A stretch of 64,000 nt of DNA from an uncultured Alphaproteobacteria bacterium (GCA_902526965.1 CABZMT010000002.1:62001-126000), one strand, 5' to 3'; positions 26,677-36,537 are shown, counted from the first letter of the stretch. The notes: generated by a model from the letters alone, not told the origin. A program made the numbers and translations.

Positions 26677-28054
26677 ATACTTCTCTGTATTTTTTTACAA
26701 TTTTCAAAGCAAAATAATTTAAGAATAAAGTTACAAAAAATAAAGTTAGTCCAAGTGCAAATGCTACTAGAGTTTTGGGGTTATCAAATTCGGTATCCCC
26801 AGTCAAAGCTGTAACAATTTGAGTAGTAATCGTTGTTGCAGGCTCTAGAGGATTTATAGTTAAATTAGCTTGGAGACTTGCTGCCATTACAACAATCATT
26901 GTCTCCCCAATAGCTCGTGAGATTGCTAATAAAAAAGACCCTATGATACCTGGTAAAGCAGATGGAAGAATAACTTTAATTATAGTTTCAGATTTTGTTG
27001 CGCCTAGTGCGAAAGAGCCATCTCTTAGGCTCTGAGGAACTGCAGTTATTACATCGTCTGATAAAGATGAAACAAAAGGAATAATCATAACTCCCATAAC
27101 AACTCCTGCTGCTAGAGCACTCTCTGAGGAGACGTCTAAACCTAAAGTTTTTCCTAGCACAACTATTTTAGGTGCCACAACTAATGCAGCAAAAAAACCA
27201 TAAACTACAGTGGGTATTCCAGCTAAAATCTCGATTACCGGTTTAGAAAAATCTCTAATTTTTTTTGGTGCATACTCTGCTAAATAAATGGCAGACATTA
27301 AACCTAATGGGATTGCAACAATCATTGCTAAAAATGCTATTAACAATGTCCCTCCTAAAAGTGGGATGATGCCAAATGCATCTTTGAGAATTTCTTTGTC
27401 TATAGTCTCTGAGCTATCAATAACAAAAGCTTTGTTTGGACTCCAATTTATGCCAAATAAAAAGTCAAATGGGTTGACATAGCTAAAAAAATTTAATGTC
27501 TCAAAAACTAAGGATAAAAATATTCCTAATGTAATCAATATTGCTAGAACGGAACATATTTGAATAAATCGATTGACTATTTTTTCAACATACCGCTGAC
27601 TTTTATAATGGGGTAATATTTTTTTTCGTGCAGTATAAAAAGAAAAAGCTGAAATTAAAGTGATTACAAAATATGTAAAAAGTTTAAACAATCTTTCAAA
27701 TTCTAGTATTTTTTGAGAAGCAAATAACTCGATGTCACTTTCTGAACCAAATGACATCCCTAAAGATAAATTTTTAGCCTTACTAAAAAAAAGCTTAATT
27801 TCATTACTATTCATTAACTGTAAGTGATCTGATAAGACAGCCATTAAATATTGAGCAAGAATAAAATTCTTTCCAATTAATAAAATAAACCAAACTATGA
27901 TAGTTGGTATGCATATGTATAAAAAAGTTAAATAACCATAGTACGCTGGTAGACTAGCTAGTCTTTGATCTTTAGATAGTTCTTTAGATCTTTTTATCCC
28001 CAAGTAATAACCCCCGACAGATAGAATTAGCAGAAAAAGTACGGGGTAGTACAT
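26669..28054 (-). CDS. pstC: Phosphate ABC transporter, permease PstC
   Basis: The 461-residue permease has an extended N-terminal part with helices at about 2-20, 40-75 and 115-135, followed by the BPD_transp_1 core (about 225-450). The EAA loop RDGSFALGATKSETIIKVILPSALPG and the PVIEILAGIPTVVYGF segment are characteristic of PstC. It is separated from pstS by a hairpin that could lower expression relative to the binding protein. Confidence 0.95.
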   Translation of the reverse strand: MYYPVLFLLILSVGGYYLGIKRSKELSKDQRLASLPAYYGYLTFLYICIPTIIVWFILLIGKNFILAQYLMAVLSDHLQLMNSNEIKLFFSKAKNLSLGMSFGSESDIELFASQKILEFERLFKLFTYFVITLISAFSFYTARKKILPHYKSQRYVEKIVNRFIQICSVLAILITLGIFLSLVFETLNFFSYVNPFDFLFGINWSPNKAFVIDSSETIDKEILKDAFGIIPLLGGTLLIAFLAMIVAIPLGLMSAIYLAEYAPKKIRDFSKPVIEILAGIPTVVYGFFAALVVAPKIVVLGKTLGLDVSSESALAAGVVMGVMIIPFVSSLSDDVITAVPQSLRDGSFALGATKSETIIKVILPSALPGIIGSFLLAISRAIGETMIVVMAASLQANLTINPLEPATTITTQIVTALTGDTEFDNPKTLVAFALGLTLFFVTLFLNYFALKIVKKYREVYD

Positions 28055-28087
28055 ATAGTTTTAGTATATCAAAGATTGAAATAATAT

Positions 28088-28109
28088 AGGGGGCGATTTG
28101 CAGCCCCCT
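28088..28109 (-). terminator. Hairpin between pstS and pstC (attenuator)
   Basis: A 7-bp GC-rich stem (AGGGGGC with GCCCCCT) and an 8-base loop lie 18 bases after the pstS stop; on the minus strand the stem is followed by ATATTATTTC, a weak U-tract. Such hairpins after the binding-protein gene often protect its mRNA and let only part of the transcripts continue into the permease genes. Confidence 0.75.
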
Positions 28110-28127
28110 GTTAATAAATTTAAATAT

Positions 28128-29189
28128 TTACTTACAAGCAGAACCGAAGCCGTCCAATTCTTTGAGTGGATGTTTTTTTTCAGCACAGCTTTGTAAATCC
28201 ATTGTTACTAAATCTTCTACGGACTCTAGAGTTCTATCTGTTAGATCATCAGTCATTGGTGCAAGGCCATATTCAGTTAAGTAACCATCTTCCCCAATAG
28301 CATCTTCGGAGACCATTAAAGATGCATATTCAGCAATACCTGGAATTACACCTATATGGGCTTTTTTGATATAAAAGAAAAGTGGTCTAGCATTAGGGTA
28401 CTCATATGATTGAATGGTTTCCATGGTTGGCTCAACACCATCTATGATACTTCCTTGAATTTTATCCTGATTGGCACTCAAGAAACTATAACCAAAATAT
28501 CCAAAACGTTCTGGGTCTTCAGCGAGTTTTTGAACAATTAAAGTGTCGTTTTCACCCATTTCAATTGTTCTGCCATCTTCCCTGTATGCTGTGCAGCCAT
28601 CTTCGCTTCCTTTAATGTCCACGTATCCAGATTTTTCACAACCTTTTTCCATTACCAAACCATCGAACGCATCTCGAGTCCCAGAAGTAGGAGGGGCAAC
28701 AAGTACTTCAATTTCATATTCAGGATAAGATGAGTCAATCTCACTCCATTTTGAATATGGATTTTTGATGATCACACCATCTACAGGAACTTCATCAGCC
28801 ATTGCTAAAAAAATATGTTCTTTTTTTAAGCTAAACCTCTCAGCTTCAACACTATTTGAAAATGTAAGACCATCATTACCTAAGACCACTTCGATAACTT
28901 CAGTGACACCATTTTCAAGGCAAAGTTTTGCCTCTTTTGATTTCATTGGTCTAGAAGCATTTGTAATATCAGGAAATTTTTCACCAATACCTCCACAAAA
29001 AAGTTTCATACCACCACCGGTACCAGTGGGCTCAATGGTTGCTCCGTTATAACCCTCTTCAGTAAATCTTTCTGCACCAATTGTTGCATAAGGAAATACT
29101 GTTGATGAACCAACAATGCTAATAGTATCTCTTGCGTTAGCCACAGAAATTAGAGTGAAAAGAATAAAAGTTACAAATGTTTTTTTCAT
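28128..29189 (-). CDS. pstS: Phosphate ABC transporter, periplasmic phosphate-binding protein
   Basis: The 353-residue protein begins with a signal peptide (MKKTFVTFILFTLISVANA, cleavage near residue 19-20) and has the phosphate-binding motifs ISIVGSSTVFPY, EPTGTGGGMKLFCGG, ITNASRPMKSKEA and APPTSGTRDAF. Acidic residues are abundant, as in many marine periplasmic proteins. AAGGA lies upstream of the ATG as ribosome binding site. It is the first gene of pstSCAB-phoU. No clear Pho box was recognised in the 205-base upstream gap. Confidence 0.96.
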   Translation of the reverse strand: MKKTFVTFILFTLISVANARDTISIVGSSTVFPYATIGAERFTEEGYNGATIEPTGTGGGMKLFCGGIGEKFPDITNASRPMKSKEAKLCLENGVTEVIEVVLGNDGLTFSNSVEAERFSLKKEHIFLAMADEVPVDGVIIKNPYSKWSEIDSSYPEYEIEVLVAPPTSGTRDAFDGLVMEKGCEKSGYVDIKGSEDGCTAYREDGRTIEMGENDTLIVQKLAEDPERFGYFGYSFLSANQDKIQGSIIDGVEPTMETIQSYEYPNARPLFFYIKKAHIGVIPGIAEYASLMVSEDAIGEDGYLTEYGLAPMTDDLTDRTLESVEDLVTMDLQSCAEKKHPLKELDGFGSACK

Positions 29190-29330
29190 TTTTTTTCCTT
29201 TAAATTATTTATTTAATAAGAATCTTATATTTTAAATATATGAAGAATTTATTCGATAAAAATAGGAATAAAAGTTTTATATTTATTAATAAACATGAAT
29301 GTGCTTAGAAATTGATTTAAGATTACATTG

Positions 29331-29352
29331 ATACATTTTTTTTTAAATGTAT
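29331..29352. promoter_or_regulatory. Inverted repeat in the pstS-glnD intergenic region
   Basis: ATACATTT and AAATGTAT form an 8-bp inverted repeat with a six-T spacer, about 140 bases upstream of pstS and 43 bases before glnD. It could be an operator or part of a promoter for either divergent gene. The rest of this 205-base gap (29190-29394) is plain AT-rich sequence with no recognised element. Confidence 0.35.
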
Positions 29353-29394
29353 TAATTCTAATATGTTACTGAAGACAAATATTAAGTTTGTTTT

Positions 29395-31947
29395 ATGAAA
29401 AAAGTCCCTAGTTTTAAAAAAAAATATCTTGAGGGCAGAGATATGCTTTTTGGCTCCCTGATTAAAAATAATAATGGGGTCTTATTTAACAAAAGCCATG
29501 GTAATCTGGTCGATAAATTAATTATTGAGATTGTTAAAGATATTCAAATTACTTTTCCAGTTTCTGACTTCTGTTTAATCGCTGTAGGAGGTTATGGCAG
29601 ACATGACTTGTCACCAAAAAGTGATGTTGACTTACTATTTATTTATAAAAAATCTAATAAAAATATAAGAGATTTTATTACTCAATTAAATAATACACTG
29701 TGGGATATTGGATTAGAAGTTGGAATATCTTTCTTAACAATTAAACAGGCATTAATCGATTCTAAGAAAGATACAAAGACAATTACAAAATTTGTTGAGA
29801 CTCGTTTTATTATTGGTGATGAAATTCAATATGGTGAGTTTGTTCGTTCCATTAAGATTTTAATTGGAAAACAAAATCCCCTAAAGCTCAGCGAATTAAA
29901 GCTTATAGAGTTGGTTGAAAGACATGACTATCGAATAGGAATTAAAAGTAATTTAGAGCCGAATATCAAAGAGGGTATTGGGGGTCTTAGAGATATTCAT
30001 ACCATACTGTGGGTATCGATCTTTATGTTTAACATTTATAAATTAGAAGACTTAACGTCTATTAATATCTATACCAAAGAGGAAATTAAAGAATTAAAGA
30101 ATGCTTGGAAATTTCTCTTAACCATTCGAGCATTTATTCATTTATTTAACGAAAGCAAAGGCGATGTTTTATCTATTGAAAATCAATTAAAAATTTCAAA
30201 AAAACTCTCTTACAAAGATAAAAAGAAGGAAAAAGGAGTAGAGATTTTTATGAAAGATTTGTTTGTGAATGTTGCAAAGATTAATTCTCTCTTAAGAGCC
30301 TTTTATTCAAAGCTTCCAGAGGATTTAATAATCAAAACAATTTATAAAAGAAAACCCACTAAAACTAAATCATTAGAAAAAGAATTTATAATTGAAAAAG
30401 GTTTTCTGAATTTAAAAAATAATACTGCTAAAAACCTTCAACTAAAATGGGCAAACGTCTTTGAAAAATCCTTGGAACATAATTTACTCATTCATCCTCG
30501 CTTTTTAAAGACCGTCGAGGAAAGGAGAAAAGTTTTAAAAAAAACCACTGATAAACAACATATCCAATCATTTTTAAATATTGTCGTCTCCAAAAAAAAT
30601 CCTATACAGGCCCTTCATGATTTTAATGATACCCAGCTATTTAGCGAAATATTTCCTGAGTTTGGCAGAGTTTGGGGACAAGTGCAGTTTGATATTTATC
30701 ATCACTACACCACAGACGAACACTTATTATTAACACTGCACAACCTAAATGAGCTAAGACAAAAATCCTTTTATAATGAAATATATAGCAGGTTATCCTC
30801 AAGAGAAGCCCTTCACATCGCTTTACTATTTCATGACATCGGAAAGAAGGGGCCAAAAAATCATTCTGTTTATGGAACAGAGTTAACTAATAAAATTTTA
30901 AAAAGACTTCCTGTATCACAAGAAGTGAAAGAATTAACATTGTGGCTAGTTGAACATCATTTAGTAATGAGCGATACAGCCTTTAAAAATGACACGCAAA
31001 GCTCTGAGGCAATTGCTAAATTTACTTCTATTGCGAACACAGAAGAAAAAATAAATTCATTATTTCTATTTACCTTGTGTGATATTGCTTCTGTTGGACC
31101 AAATATTCTAAATGAATGGAGAATAAGTTTGCTTCGAAGTTTGTTTTATAATGCAAAAGACTTTCTTCAAAGAGGCTTAGATACAAAAACTTATTCATCC
31201 TCTGTTCAAGAATCCTTGAAGAAGTCTGTATTACAACAATCCGATATAAGCCTGAAAAAATTTATCAACAAGTCAATCAAAGAATTTCCTGCTCCGTTTT
31301 GGGAAGCCTTTTCGTCCAGAATGATTGTAGATATATTTAAAATTTATCAAAAAAATAAAAAAGCAAAAATTATTAACTCAGTAAATTTTTTAAACTATGA
31401 AAATAAAGAATATAGTGCGGTTGTCGTAACGAGTAAAAATAGATCTGGTATATTAAAAGACATTGTCTCTGGGTTTACTCATTCTCAATCAAACATTCTA
31501 AGCTCCAGAATAATCTCTTTGAATAACAATCAAGTAATTGATGTATTTTGGGTAACGAACTTCTTCAATAAAGGTGTTTTAGATCTCAACGAGCAAAAGC
31601 GAACAGCGAAACACGTGATGAGCGCTCTTAATCAAAAAGATTTTAAACCCTTACAGTCCTTTACCAAAGATCAGCAAAAACTAGCCGTCAATCCTCAAAT
31701 CACAATTGATAACGAGATGAGCAAGCAAGTCACTACTTTTCAAATATTATCCGGCGATCGACCGGGGCTTTTAATGGATATTCTAGGAGTGTTTCATGAT
31801 AAACAAATTAGCGTTCAATCAGCAAAAATCTCCACTTATGGAGAGAAAGTTTTTGATATTTTTCAATTAACAAATAGTAATAACCAAAAAATAAAAGATA
31901 CAAAATTGCTTAAATCTATAGAAAGCAATCTGATTTCTATTCTTTAG
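29395..31947 (+). CDS. glnD: [Protein-PII] uridylyltransferase / uridylyl-removing enzyme
   Basis: GlnD senses glutamine and modifies PII to control nitrogen metabolism. Domains in order: nucleotidyltransferase (GGYGRHDLSPKSDVDLLF, about 65-82), the GlnD PII-uridylyltransferase helical region, an HD phosphohydrolase domain (HIALLFHDIGKKG, about 473-487) and two ACT domains (from about 674, VVTSKNRSGILKDIVS, and from about 781, ILSGDRPGLLMDILG). At 850 residues it is close to the family's usual length (about 890). No glnB is in the window. Confidence 0.96.
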   Translation: MKKVPSFKKKYLEGRDMLFGSLIKNNNGVLFNKSHGNLVDKLIIEIVKDIQITFPVSDFCLIAVGGYGRHDLSPKSDVDLLFIYKKSNKNIRDFITQLNNTLWDIGLEVGISFLTIKQALIDSKKDTKTITKFVETRFIIGDEIQYGEFVRSIKILIGKQNPLKLSELKLIELVERHDYRIGIKSNLEPNIKEGIGGLRDIHTILWVSIFMFNIYKLEDLTSINIYTKEEIKELKNAWKFLLTIRAFIHLFNESKGDVLSIENQLKISKKLSYKDKKKEKGVEIFMKDLFVNVAKINSLLRAFYSKLPEDLIIKTIYKRKPTKTKSLEKEFIIEKGFLNLKNNTAKNLQLKWANVFEKSLEHNLLIHPRFLKTVEERRKVLKKTTDKQHIQSFLNIVVSKKNPIQALHDFNDTQLFSEIFPEFGRVWGQVQFDIYHHYTTDEHLLLTLHNLNELRQKSFYNEIYSRLSSREALHIALLFHDIGKKGPKNHSVYGTELTNKILKRLPVSQEVKELTLWLVEHHLVMSDTAFKNDTQSSEAIAKFTSIANTEEKINSLFLFTLCDIASVGPNILNEWRISLLRSLFYNAKDFLQRGLDTKTYSSSVQESLKKSVLQQSDISLKKFINKSIKEFPAPFWEAFSSRMIVDIFKIYQKNKKAKIINSVNFLNYENKEYSAVVVTSKNRSGILKDIVSGFTHSQSNILSSRIISLNNNQVIDVFWVTNFFNKGVLDLNEQKRTAKHVMSALNQKDFKPLQSFTKDQQKLAVNPQITIDNEMSKQVTTFQILSGDRPGLLMDILGVFHDKQISVQSAKISTYGEKVFDIFQLTNSNNQKIKDTKLLKSIESNLISIL

Positions 31948-32021
31948 ATATTTTTATGAATCAACTGAAGTCACTCGATCTTATTAGATAATTCTGATAT
32001 CAATTTTATTAACAATTAAAA

Positions 32022-33026
32022 ATGACTAGTTTCCAAAAAAGAGTTTTTTCTGGTGTTCAACCAACAGGGACGCTGCACTTAGGTAATTACCTGGGTGCTA
32101 TAAAAAACTTTGTGGAACTTCAAAAAGAATTTGAATGTATTTATTGTGTGGTGGACCAACACGCAATCACCGTTGAGCAAAATCCAAAGGAGCTTCGCTC
32201 GAACACTCTAGAAGTATTAGCATCATTTATTGCTGCAGGAGTGGATTACAAAAAACAAATTATATTTCAACAATCAAGTGTAGCAGAGCACTCTCAACTC
32301 GCTTGGGTGTTTAATTGCGTCAGTCGTATTGGTTGGCTGAATAGAATGACACAGTTTAAAGATAAGGCGGGAAAAAATAGAGAAAACGTAAGTGTTGGGT
32401 TAATGGTTTACCCTAATTTAATGGCGGCAGATATTCTTGCATATCTTGCAACGCATGTTCCGGTTGGTGATGATCAAAAACAGCATTTAGAATTATCAAG
32501 AGACATTGCACAAAAGTTTAATAATGATTTTAAAGTCGATTTCTTTCCCCTGCCTGAACCTTTAATCTATGGCAATGCTACGAGGGTGATGAGTCTACGG
32601 GATGGAACTAAAAAAATGTCAAAGTCTGATGCTTCCGAGCTTTCCAGAATTTTATTAACTGATAGCGATGATGATATCAGCTCTAAGATAAGAAAAGCGA
32701 AGTCTGACTCAGACCTTATTCCAGAAGATAAAGACCAATTACAAAACAAACATGAATGTTTAAACCTAATAAATATTCTGTCTGCTTGTTTGGACCAGAG
32801 TATTGAAAAAACTTTAGCGGGCTATGCAGGCAAAGAGTACTCAAAATTAAAAAACGATCTTGCGGACACTTTAATTCAAGTTGTTGGTCCCGTTAGGAAA
32901 GAGATACGCAATCTTCTCGATAACAAGGATGAGTTAAATAAGATTTTGCAGGTGGGGAGTGAAAAAGCATCCACAATCGCAGGCCCTATTATCAAGGAAG
33001 TCTATAAGATAGTCGGTTTTAGATAA
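32022..33026 (+). CDS. trpS: Tryptophanyl-tRNA synthetase
   Basis: TrpRS charges tRNA-Trp. The class I HIGH-type motif is PTGTLHLGN (about 14-22) and the KMSKS loop is [10 protein letters not shown] (about 195-204). [17 protein letters not shown] and the DQHAITV motif are typical of bacterial TrpRS. At 334 residues it is full length. It sits 74 bases after glnD and 45 before nfuA. Confidence 0.97.
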   Translation: MTSFQKRVFSGVQPTGTLHLGNYLGAIKNFVELQKEFECIYCVVDQHAITVEQNPKELRSNTLEVLASFIAAGVDYKKQIIFQQSSVAEHSQLAWVFNCVSRIGWLNRMTQFKDKAGKNRENVSVGLMVYPNLMAADILAYLATHVPVGDDQKQHLELSRDIAQKFNNDFKVDFFPLPEPLIYGNATRVMSLRDGTKKMSKSDASELSRILLTDSDDDISSKIRKAKSDSDLIPEDKDQLQNKHECLNLINILSACLDQSIEKTLAGYAGKEYSKLKNDLADTLIQVVGPVRKEIRNLLDNKDELNKILQVGSEKASTIAGPIIKEVYKIVGFR

Positions 33027-33071
33027 ACACTTAGGCTTGAATTTTCCAATTTTATAGACATATTATTAGCA

Positions 33072-33629
33072 ATGTTTGTACAAACTGAACCGACACCAAA
33101 CCCAGCAACGCTAAAGTTTTTGCCAGGAAAAGAGGTGATGACAGATGGAACGATGTTCTATCAAAACCAAGAATCTGCCTCTAACTCTCCATTAGCAATG
33201 AACTTATTCAATATTAAAGGAGTGGAGGGAGTTTTTTTTGGATCGGATTTTATCACTATCACGAAGGGCAATGATAATGATTGGACTCTTATGAAGCCTG
33301 CTATCTTAGGCTGTATCATTGAGCACTTTACAATGAACAAACCTGTCATTTCAGAAAACACAGCATCAACGGAGCATGTCATTGATGAAAACGACAGTGA
33401 CGTTGTAAAGAAAATTAAAGAACTTCTTGATAGTAAGGTAAGACCCGCTGTTGCGATGGACGGTGGAGATATAATTTTTGACAAATATAATGAAGGAATA
33501 GTTTTCCTTCAAATGCAAGGAGCCTGTCAGGGATGTCCTAGCTCTACGGCTACTTTAAAAATGGGAATTGAGAATATGCTAAAGCATTATATTCCTGAAG
33601 TCCGTGAAGTACGACCCGTTGAAGCCTAG
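33072..33629 (+). CDS. nfuA: NfuA-type iron-sulfur cluster carrier
   Basis: The 185 residues hold an N-terminal Nfu_N domain (about 1-88, FVQTEPTPNPATLKFLPG) and a C-terminal NifU domain (about 112-180) with the cluster-binding CxxC (Cys152, Cys155 in GACQGCPSS). Such proteins pass Fe-S clusters to target enzymes. The two-domain form is the usual alphaproteobacterial one. Its end overlaps the next gene's GTG start by 26 bases. Confidence 0.94.
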   Translation: MFVQTEPTPNPATLKFLPGKEVMTDGTMFYQNQESASNSPLAMNLFNIKGVEGVFFGSDFITITKGNDNDWTLMKPAILGCIIEHFTMNKPVISENTASTEHVIDENDSDVVKKIKELLDSKVRPAVAMDGGDIIFDKYNEGIVFLQMQGACQGCPSSTATLKMGIENMLKHYIPEVREVRPVEA

Positions 33630-34455
33630 TTTTTTTATTTTTTTTTTTGGATTTTTTATAAATTCTTTTCTTAACGCAGGAGAATTTGATAGTTGGGTAG
33701 ATTTAAATAAATATTACAAAAAAAATAATTTTATACCTGAGAGTTTAACTGAAAAGAATATCGATCACCTTCCCATTATATCTGAATTGCCCAAAGATTT
33801 TTCAGACATTCAAGATGTCCCAATAAAGAAAAAATTATTTTACCTCGTCACACTTCCTATAATTTACAAAACCAATATTTTAATCATGCAAGAAAGAAGA
33901 ATGGTTGTGAATATTGAAAAAAAGTATGCTAGAAAAGAATTAAATGAAAACGAAACCAATGAGGTGATTAGACTATCTAAAAAGTATAAGTTAGATTACA
34001 GCGAGATTAACAAAAAATTATTTAAAAAACTTAAACAACGCATAAACATTATTCCTATCTCCCTTGCTCTAGGGCAGGCGATTATTGAGAGTGGTTGGGG
34101 CCAGTCAAGATTTGCCAGTGAAGGAAACGCTCTTTACGGCCAATGGACAACCCGTGAGGATAGAGGAATTATTCCCCAAGATAGAGATGAGGATAAAACT
34201 CATGCCGTTTTAAAATTTAATAATTTATCTGAGAGCGTTGAAGCTTATATGTTTAATATCAACACGCACCCTGCGTATTATAATTTTCGAGTCGTAAGGC
34301 ATATTGATGAGCGCCTCAAATACACAGATCCCATCAGTATGAAGGTGAAATATTTAGCGGCTTACGCTGAAATTGGCGATAAATATGTTGATCAATTAGA
34401 ACTCATTATTGCTTCAAATAAACTTCAAGATTTTGATCGGTTCAAAATTAATTAA
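33604..34455 (+). CDS. Periplasmic glucosaminidase-family (Bax-like) protein
   Basis: The 283-residue protein has an N-terminal hydrophobic signal (about 8-24) and a C-terminal glucosaminidase domain of the Bax/FlgJ type (about 145-280), with the putative catalytic Glu162 in LGQAIIESGWGQSRFA and NALYGQW. E. coli Bax has the same layout (about 270 residues). It likely cleaves peptidoglycan in the periplasm. The start is GTG 33604, within the end of nfuA. Its 3' end overlaps that of the convergent deacetylase by eight bases. Confidence 0.85.
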   Translation: MKYDPLKPSFFIFFFGFFINSFLNAGEFDSWVDLNKYYKKNNFIPESLTEKNIDHLPIISELPKDFSDIQDVPIKKKLFYLVTLPIIYKTNILIMQERRMVVNIEKKYARKELNENETNEVIRLSKKYKLDYSEINKKLFKKLKQRINIIPISLALGQAIIESGWGQSRFASEGNALYGQWTTREDRGIIPQDRDEDKTHAVLKFNNLSESVEAYMFNINTHPAYYNFRVVRHIDERLKYTDPISMKVKYLAAYAEIGDKYVDQLELIIASNKLQDFDRFKIN

Positions 34456-35449
34456 TTAAATACTGATAACCAAACCAAAAAATACCGTTATTAACTTTTG
34501 TACAATTAAATCTTAGTCTTCCTTTTACAGGAAGTCTGTTGAGCTCAATTAATAATTTACTACTAAGGTTTGTTGTTGTTTGATTAAAAGAGCCTTGAAA
34601 ATCACTGATGAAACAATTGATGTTCGATGCGTCTTCTTGAAAATCTAAAACATATCTTGTAATTGGTTCTATTTGATAAGGATTGCTTGGTTGAATGTCT
34701 ACGTTATTGAAAGGTAAAACACTGGACGCATCTTTGATACGATCAATAGATCCATAGTTTTCATTGAGAGGAAATCTAGGAATAAAATACTTTTGATTAA
34801 TCGAAAAGGCTCCTGAATGTTGACCAAAGGCAGCATCAAAATATTGCGAAACAACGTTTTGTGCTGTGGAACTGTTCTCACCAAAAGGATAAGCAAATAA
34901 ATTAGGAGTAATACCTAAGTTTTCCAAAATAAGCTTTTGAGATTTTTCTATTTCGTTCGCTATTTCTAATTCATTAAGAGTGGGTAGACTGGAATGAGAG
35001 TGTGTATGATTTTGAATATCAACATCTCTATTTAATGCATCTTTGAGTTGGCCCCAAGACATATAATTCTGCCCACCAATATTTTCTGTATTTAAAAATA
35101 AAGTAACGGGTACTTCAAATTTTTCAAAAACAGGTAAGCCCACTTCATAAAACGATAAGTATGCATCATCGATTGTTATGGAAATAGATTTTTCTTGTAA
35201 TTTATCTGGGAACAAAAGATCTTTTACTAAAATAAATTTAAATCCTTGATCCTTTAAATATGTTAAATGACTAACTAATTGTTCTTTTCGAATATTTGTT
35301 GAGGGGTACTTAATTTCATCAAAACGGTGATACATTAAAATGTTATTTGGAATTGTATCATTTACACTTGTTGCATAGGATGTATTAACTGGAATTACAA
35401 AATTAGATATAAAAATGACTAATAAAATGAAAAATTTTGAAATCGGCAT
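34448..35449 (-). CDS. Polysaccharide deacetylase family protein, secreted
   Basis: This carbohydrate esterase family 4 type protein has the metal/catalytic motifs ITIDDAYLSF (Asp-Asp) and NHTHSHSSL (His-xxx-His), plus FAYPFGENS. I chose the ATG at 35449, giving 333 residues starting with a good signal peptide (MPISKFFILLVIFISNFVIP, cleavage near NTSYA). The frame is open upstream to 35668 but that part is antisense to tsaB. A beta-rich C-terminal domain of about 90 residues follows the catalytic part. The substrate (peptidoglycan or an exopolysaccharide) is unknown. Confidence 0.86.
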   Translation of the reverse strand: MPISKFFILLVIFISNFVIPVNTSYATSVNDTIPNNILMYHRFDEIKYPSTNIRKEQLVSHLTYLKDQGFKFILVKDLLFPDKLQEKSISITIDDAYLSFYEVGLPVFEKFEVPVTLFLNTENIGGQNYMSWGQLKDALNRDVDIQNHTHSHSSLPTLNELEIANEIEKSQKLILENLGITPNLFAYPFGENSSTAQNVVSQYFDAAFGQHSGAFSINQKYFIPRFPLNENYGSIDRIKDASSVLPFNNVDIQPSNPYQIEPITRYVLDFQEDASNINCFISDFQGSFNQTTTNLSSKLLIELNRLPVKGRLRFNCTKVNNGIFWFGYQYLIN

Positions 35450-36068
35450 CGATAGTTCTTTATCATACTGTTCTATTACTTTATTTAAAAATGAAAAAAT
35501 TATTTGGGATAAAACAGTAAAAAGTGAGTTTGGACATGAAAAAGTTTTATCTAAATTGTTGGCTGACTTAGTAAAAAAAACAAAAATAAAGGCTGAATTC
35601 ATTAAAAAGTTACACCTCAACAAAGGGCCAGCGCGCTTTACTGCAATACGAAATTGCCATTCGCTCATGAAAGGCTTTTTTATAAGCCACGAGGTGGAAA
35701 TAGTGAGCTACTCTATTTTTGAGCATTTCTTTTTGGGACTTAAAAAGAAACCCACTAAAAGCATCTTGTGTTTAGTAGATACAAATAGAAGAGATTTAGC
35801 TATTCAAAAAATTGATACATCTGGCAAGTTAGCTGGCAAGACAAAGACTTTAAATATTAATTCAGATCTTATTGAATTATTGAGTCAAGATTATTACCTA
35901 ATAGGGAATGGTACAGAGAAGCTGAAAGATATTTCTGAATTTAAATTTATTAAAAGTAAAACTTTGTCTGTAACGAAATTAAAATCAAATTATTTTGTGA
36001 ACAAATATTATAAAAAAAAATCTAATTATAAGTTTCCTAAAATTATTTATCCGTACTCTCCTTTATAA
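35415..36068 (+). CDS. tsaB: TsaB-like protein (tRNA threonylcarbamoyladenosine modification)
   Basis: TsaB is the inactive TsaD paralogue that scaffolds t6A37 synthesis. The 217 residues show the ASKHA start (FEIGIDSSLSYCSITLF), GHEKVLSKLLADL and KGPARFTAIRNCHSLMKGF, matching the GPGSFTGLRIGxxxAKGL motif in a diverged form. The start is ATG 35415 or ATG 35427; both overlap the 5' end of the divergent deacetylase gene. It is separated from rimI, its common neighbour. The sequence is divergent, so confidence is moderate. Confidence 0.78.
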   Translation: MTNKMKNFEIGIDSSLSYCSITLFKNEKIIWDKTVKSEFGHEKVLSKLLADLVKKTKIKAEFIKKLHLNKGPARFTAIRNCHSLMKGFFISHEVEIVSYSIFEHFFLGLKKKPTKSILCLVDTNRRDLAIQKIDTSGKLAGKTKTLNINSDLIELLSQDYYLIGNGTEKLKDISEFKFIKSKTLSVTKLKSNYFVNKYYKKKSNYKFPKIIYPYSPL

Positions 36069-36072
36069 AAGA

Positions 36073-36537
36073 TTAGAAGTTTAAAAAAGAGTATTTTCTT
36101 TCCATGTACTTTTGATGATAGTCTTCCGCTGGACAATAGTTTTTAACAGGCTCTATGACTGTTGTGATTTTTTGATTAAATTTACTTTCATTTAATTTGT
36201 CTGTGATCTGTTTAGCTACTTCTAATTGGGTATCGTCGTAGTAAGCTATAACTGAGCGGTATTGAGAGCCTCGATCTGGGCCTTGTTGATTTAAAGTTGT
36301 GGGATCATGGATTTGGTAGAAAAACTCCACTAAGTTTTCGTATGAGATTTTTTCTTCATCAAAAGTTAAAAAAACAACTTCAGCATGGTTTGTATTACCT
36401 GTACAAACTTCTTCATATGTAGTTTTATCTGTTAAACCTTGAGAATAGCCAACTTGGGTTTGAATGACTCCTTTGATCTCAGAGAATTTTTTTTCTGGTC
36501 CCCAAAAACATCCTGCTCCAAATAAAGCTTTAGACAT
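36073..36537 (-). CDS. msrA: Peptide methionine (S)-S-oxide reductase
   Basis: MsrA repairs oxidised methionine. The active-site motif is GAGCFWGPE with catalytic Cys10, followed by GYSQG, YEEVCTGNTNHAEVV and QGPDRGSQYRS. C-terminal YCPAEDYHQKY supplies the resolving region. At 154 residues it is a compact MsrA. The start overlaps the DUF2805 gene by eight bases. Confidence 0.95.
   Translation of the reverse strand: MSKALFGAGCFWGPEKKFSEIKGVIQTQVGYSQGLTDKTTYEEVCTGNTNHAEVVFLTFDEEKISYENLVEFFYQIHDPTTLNQQGPDRGSQYRSVIAYYDDTQLEVAKQITDKLNESKFNQKITTVIEPVKNYCPAEDYHQKYMERKYSFLNF

Noticed and set aside
28765-29052. 95-codon plus-strand frame opposite pstS
   Set aside because: Antisense shadow of pstS with low-complexity composition.
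31957-31992. 11-codon frame before trpS as a tryptophan leader peptide
   Set aside because: It contains no Trp codons and no attenuator hairpin follows.
35450-35668. 73-codon upstream extension of the deacetylase frame
   Set aside because: It is antisense to tsaB, while the ATG at 35449 opens a good signal peptide.
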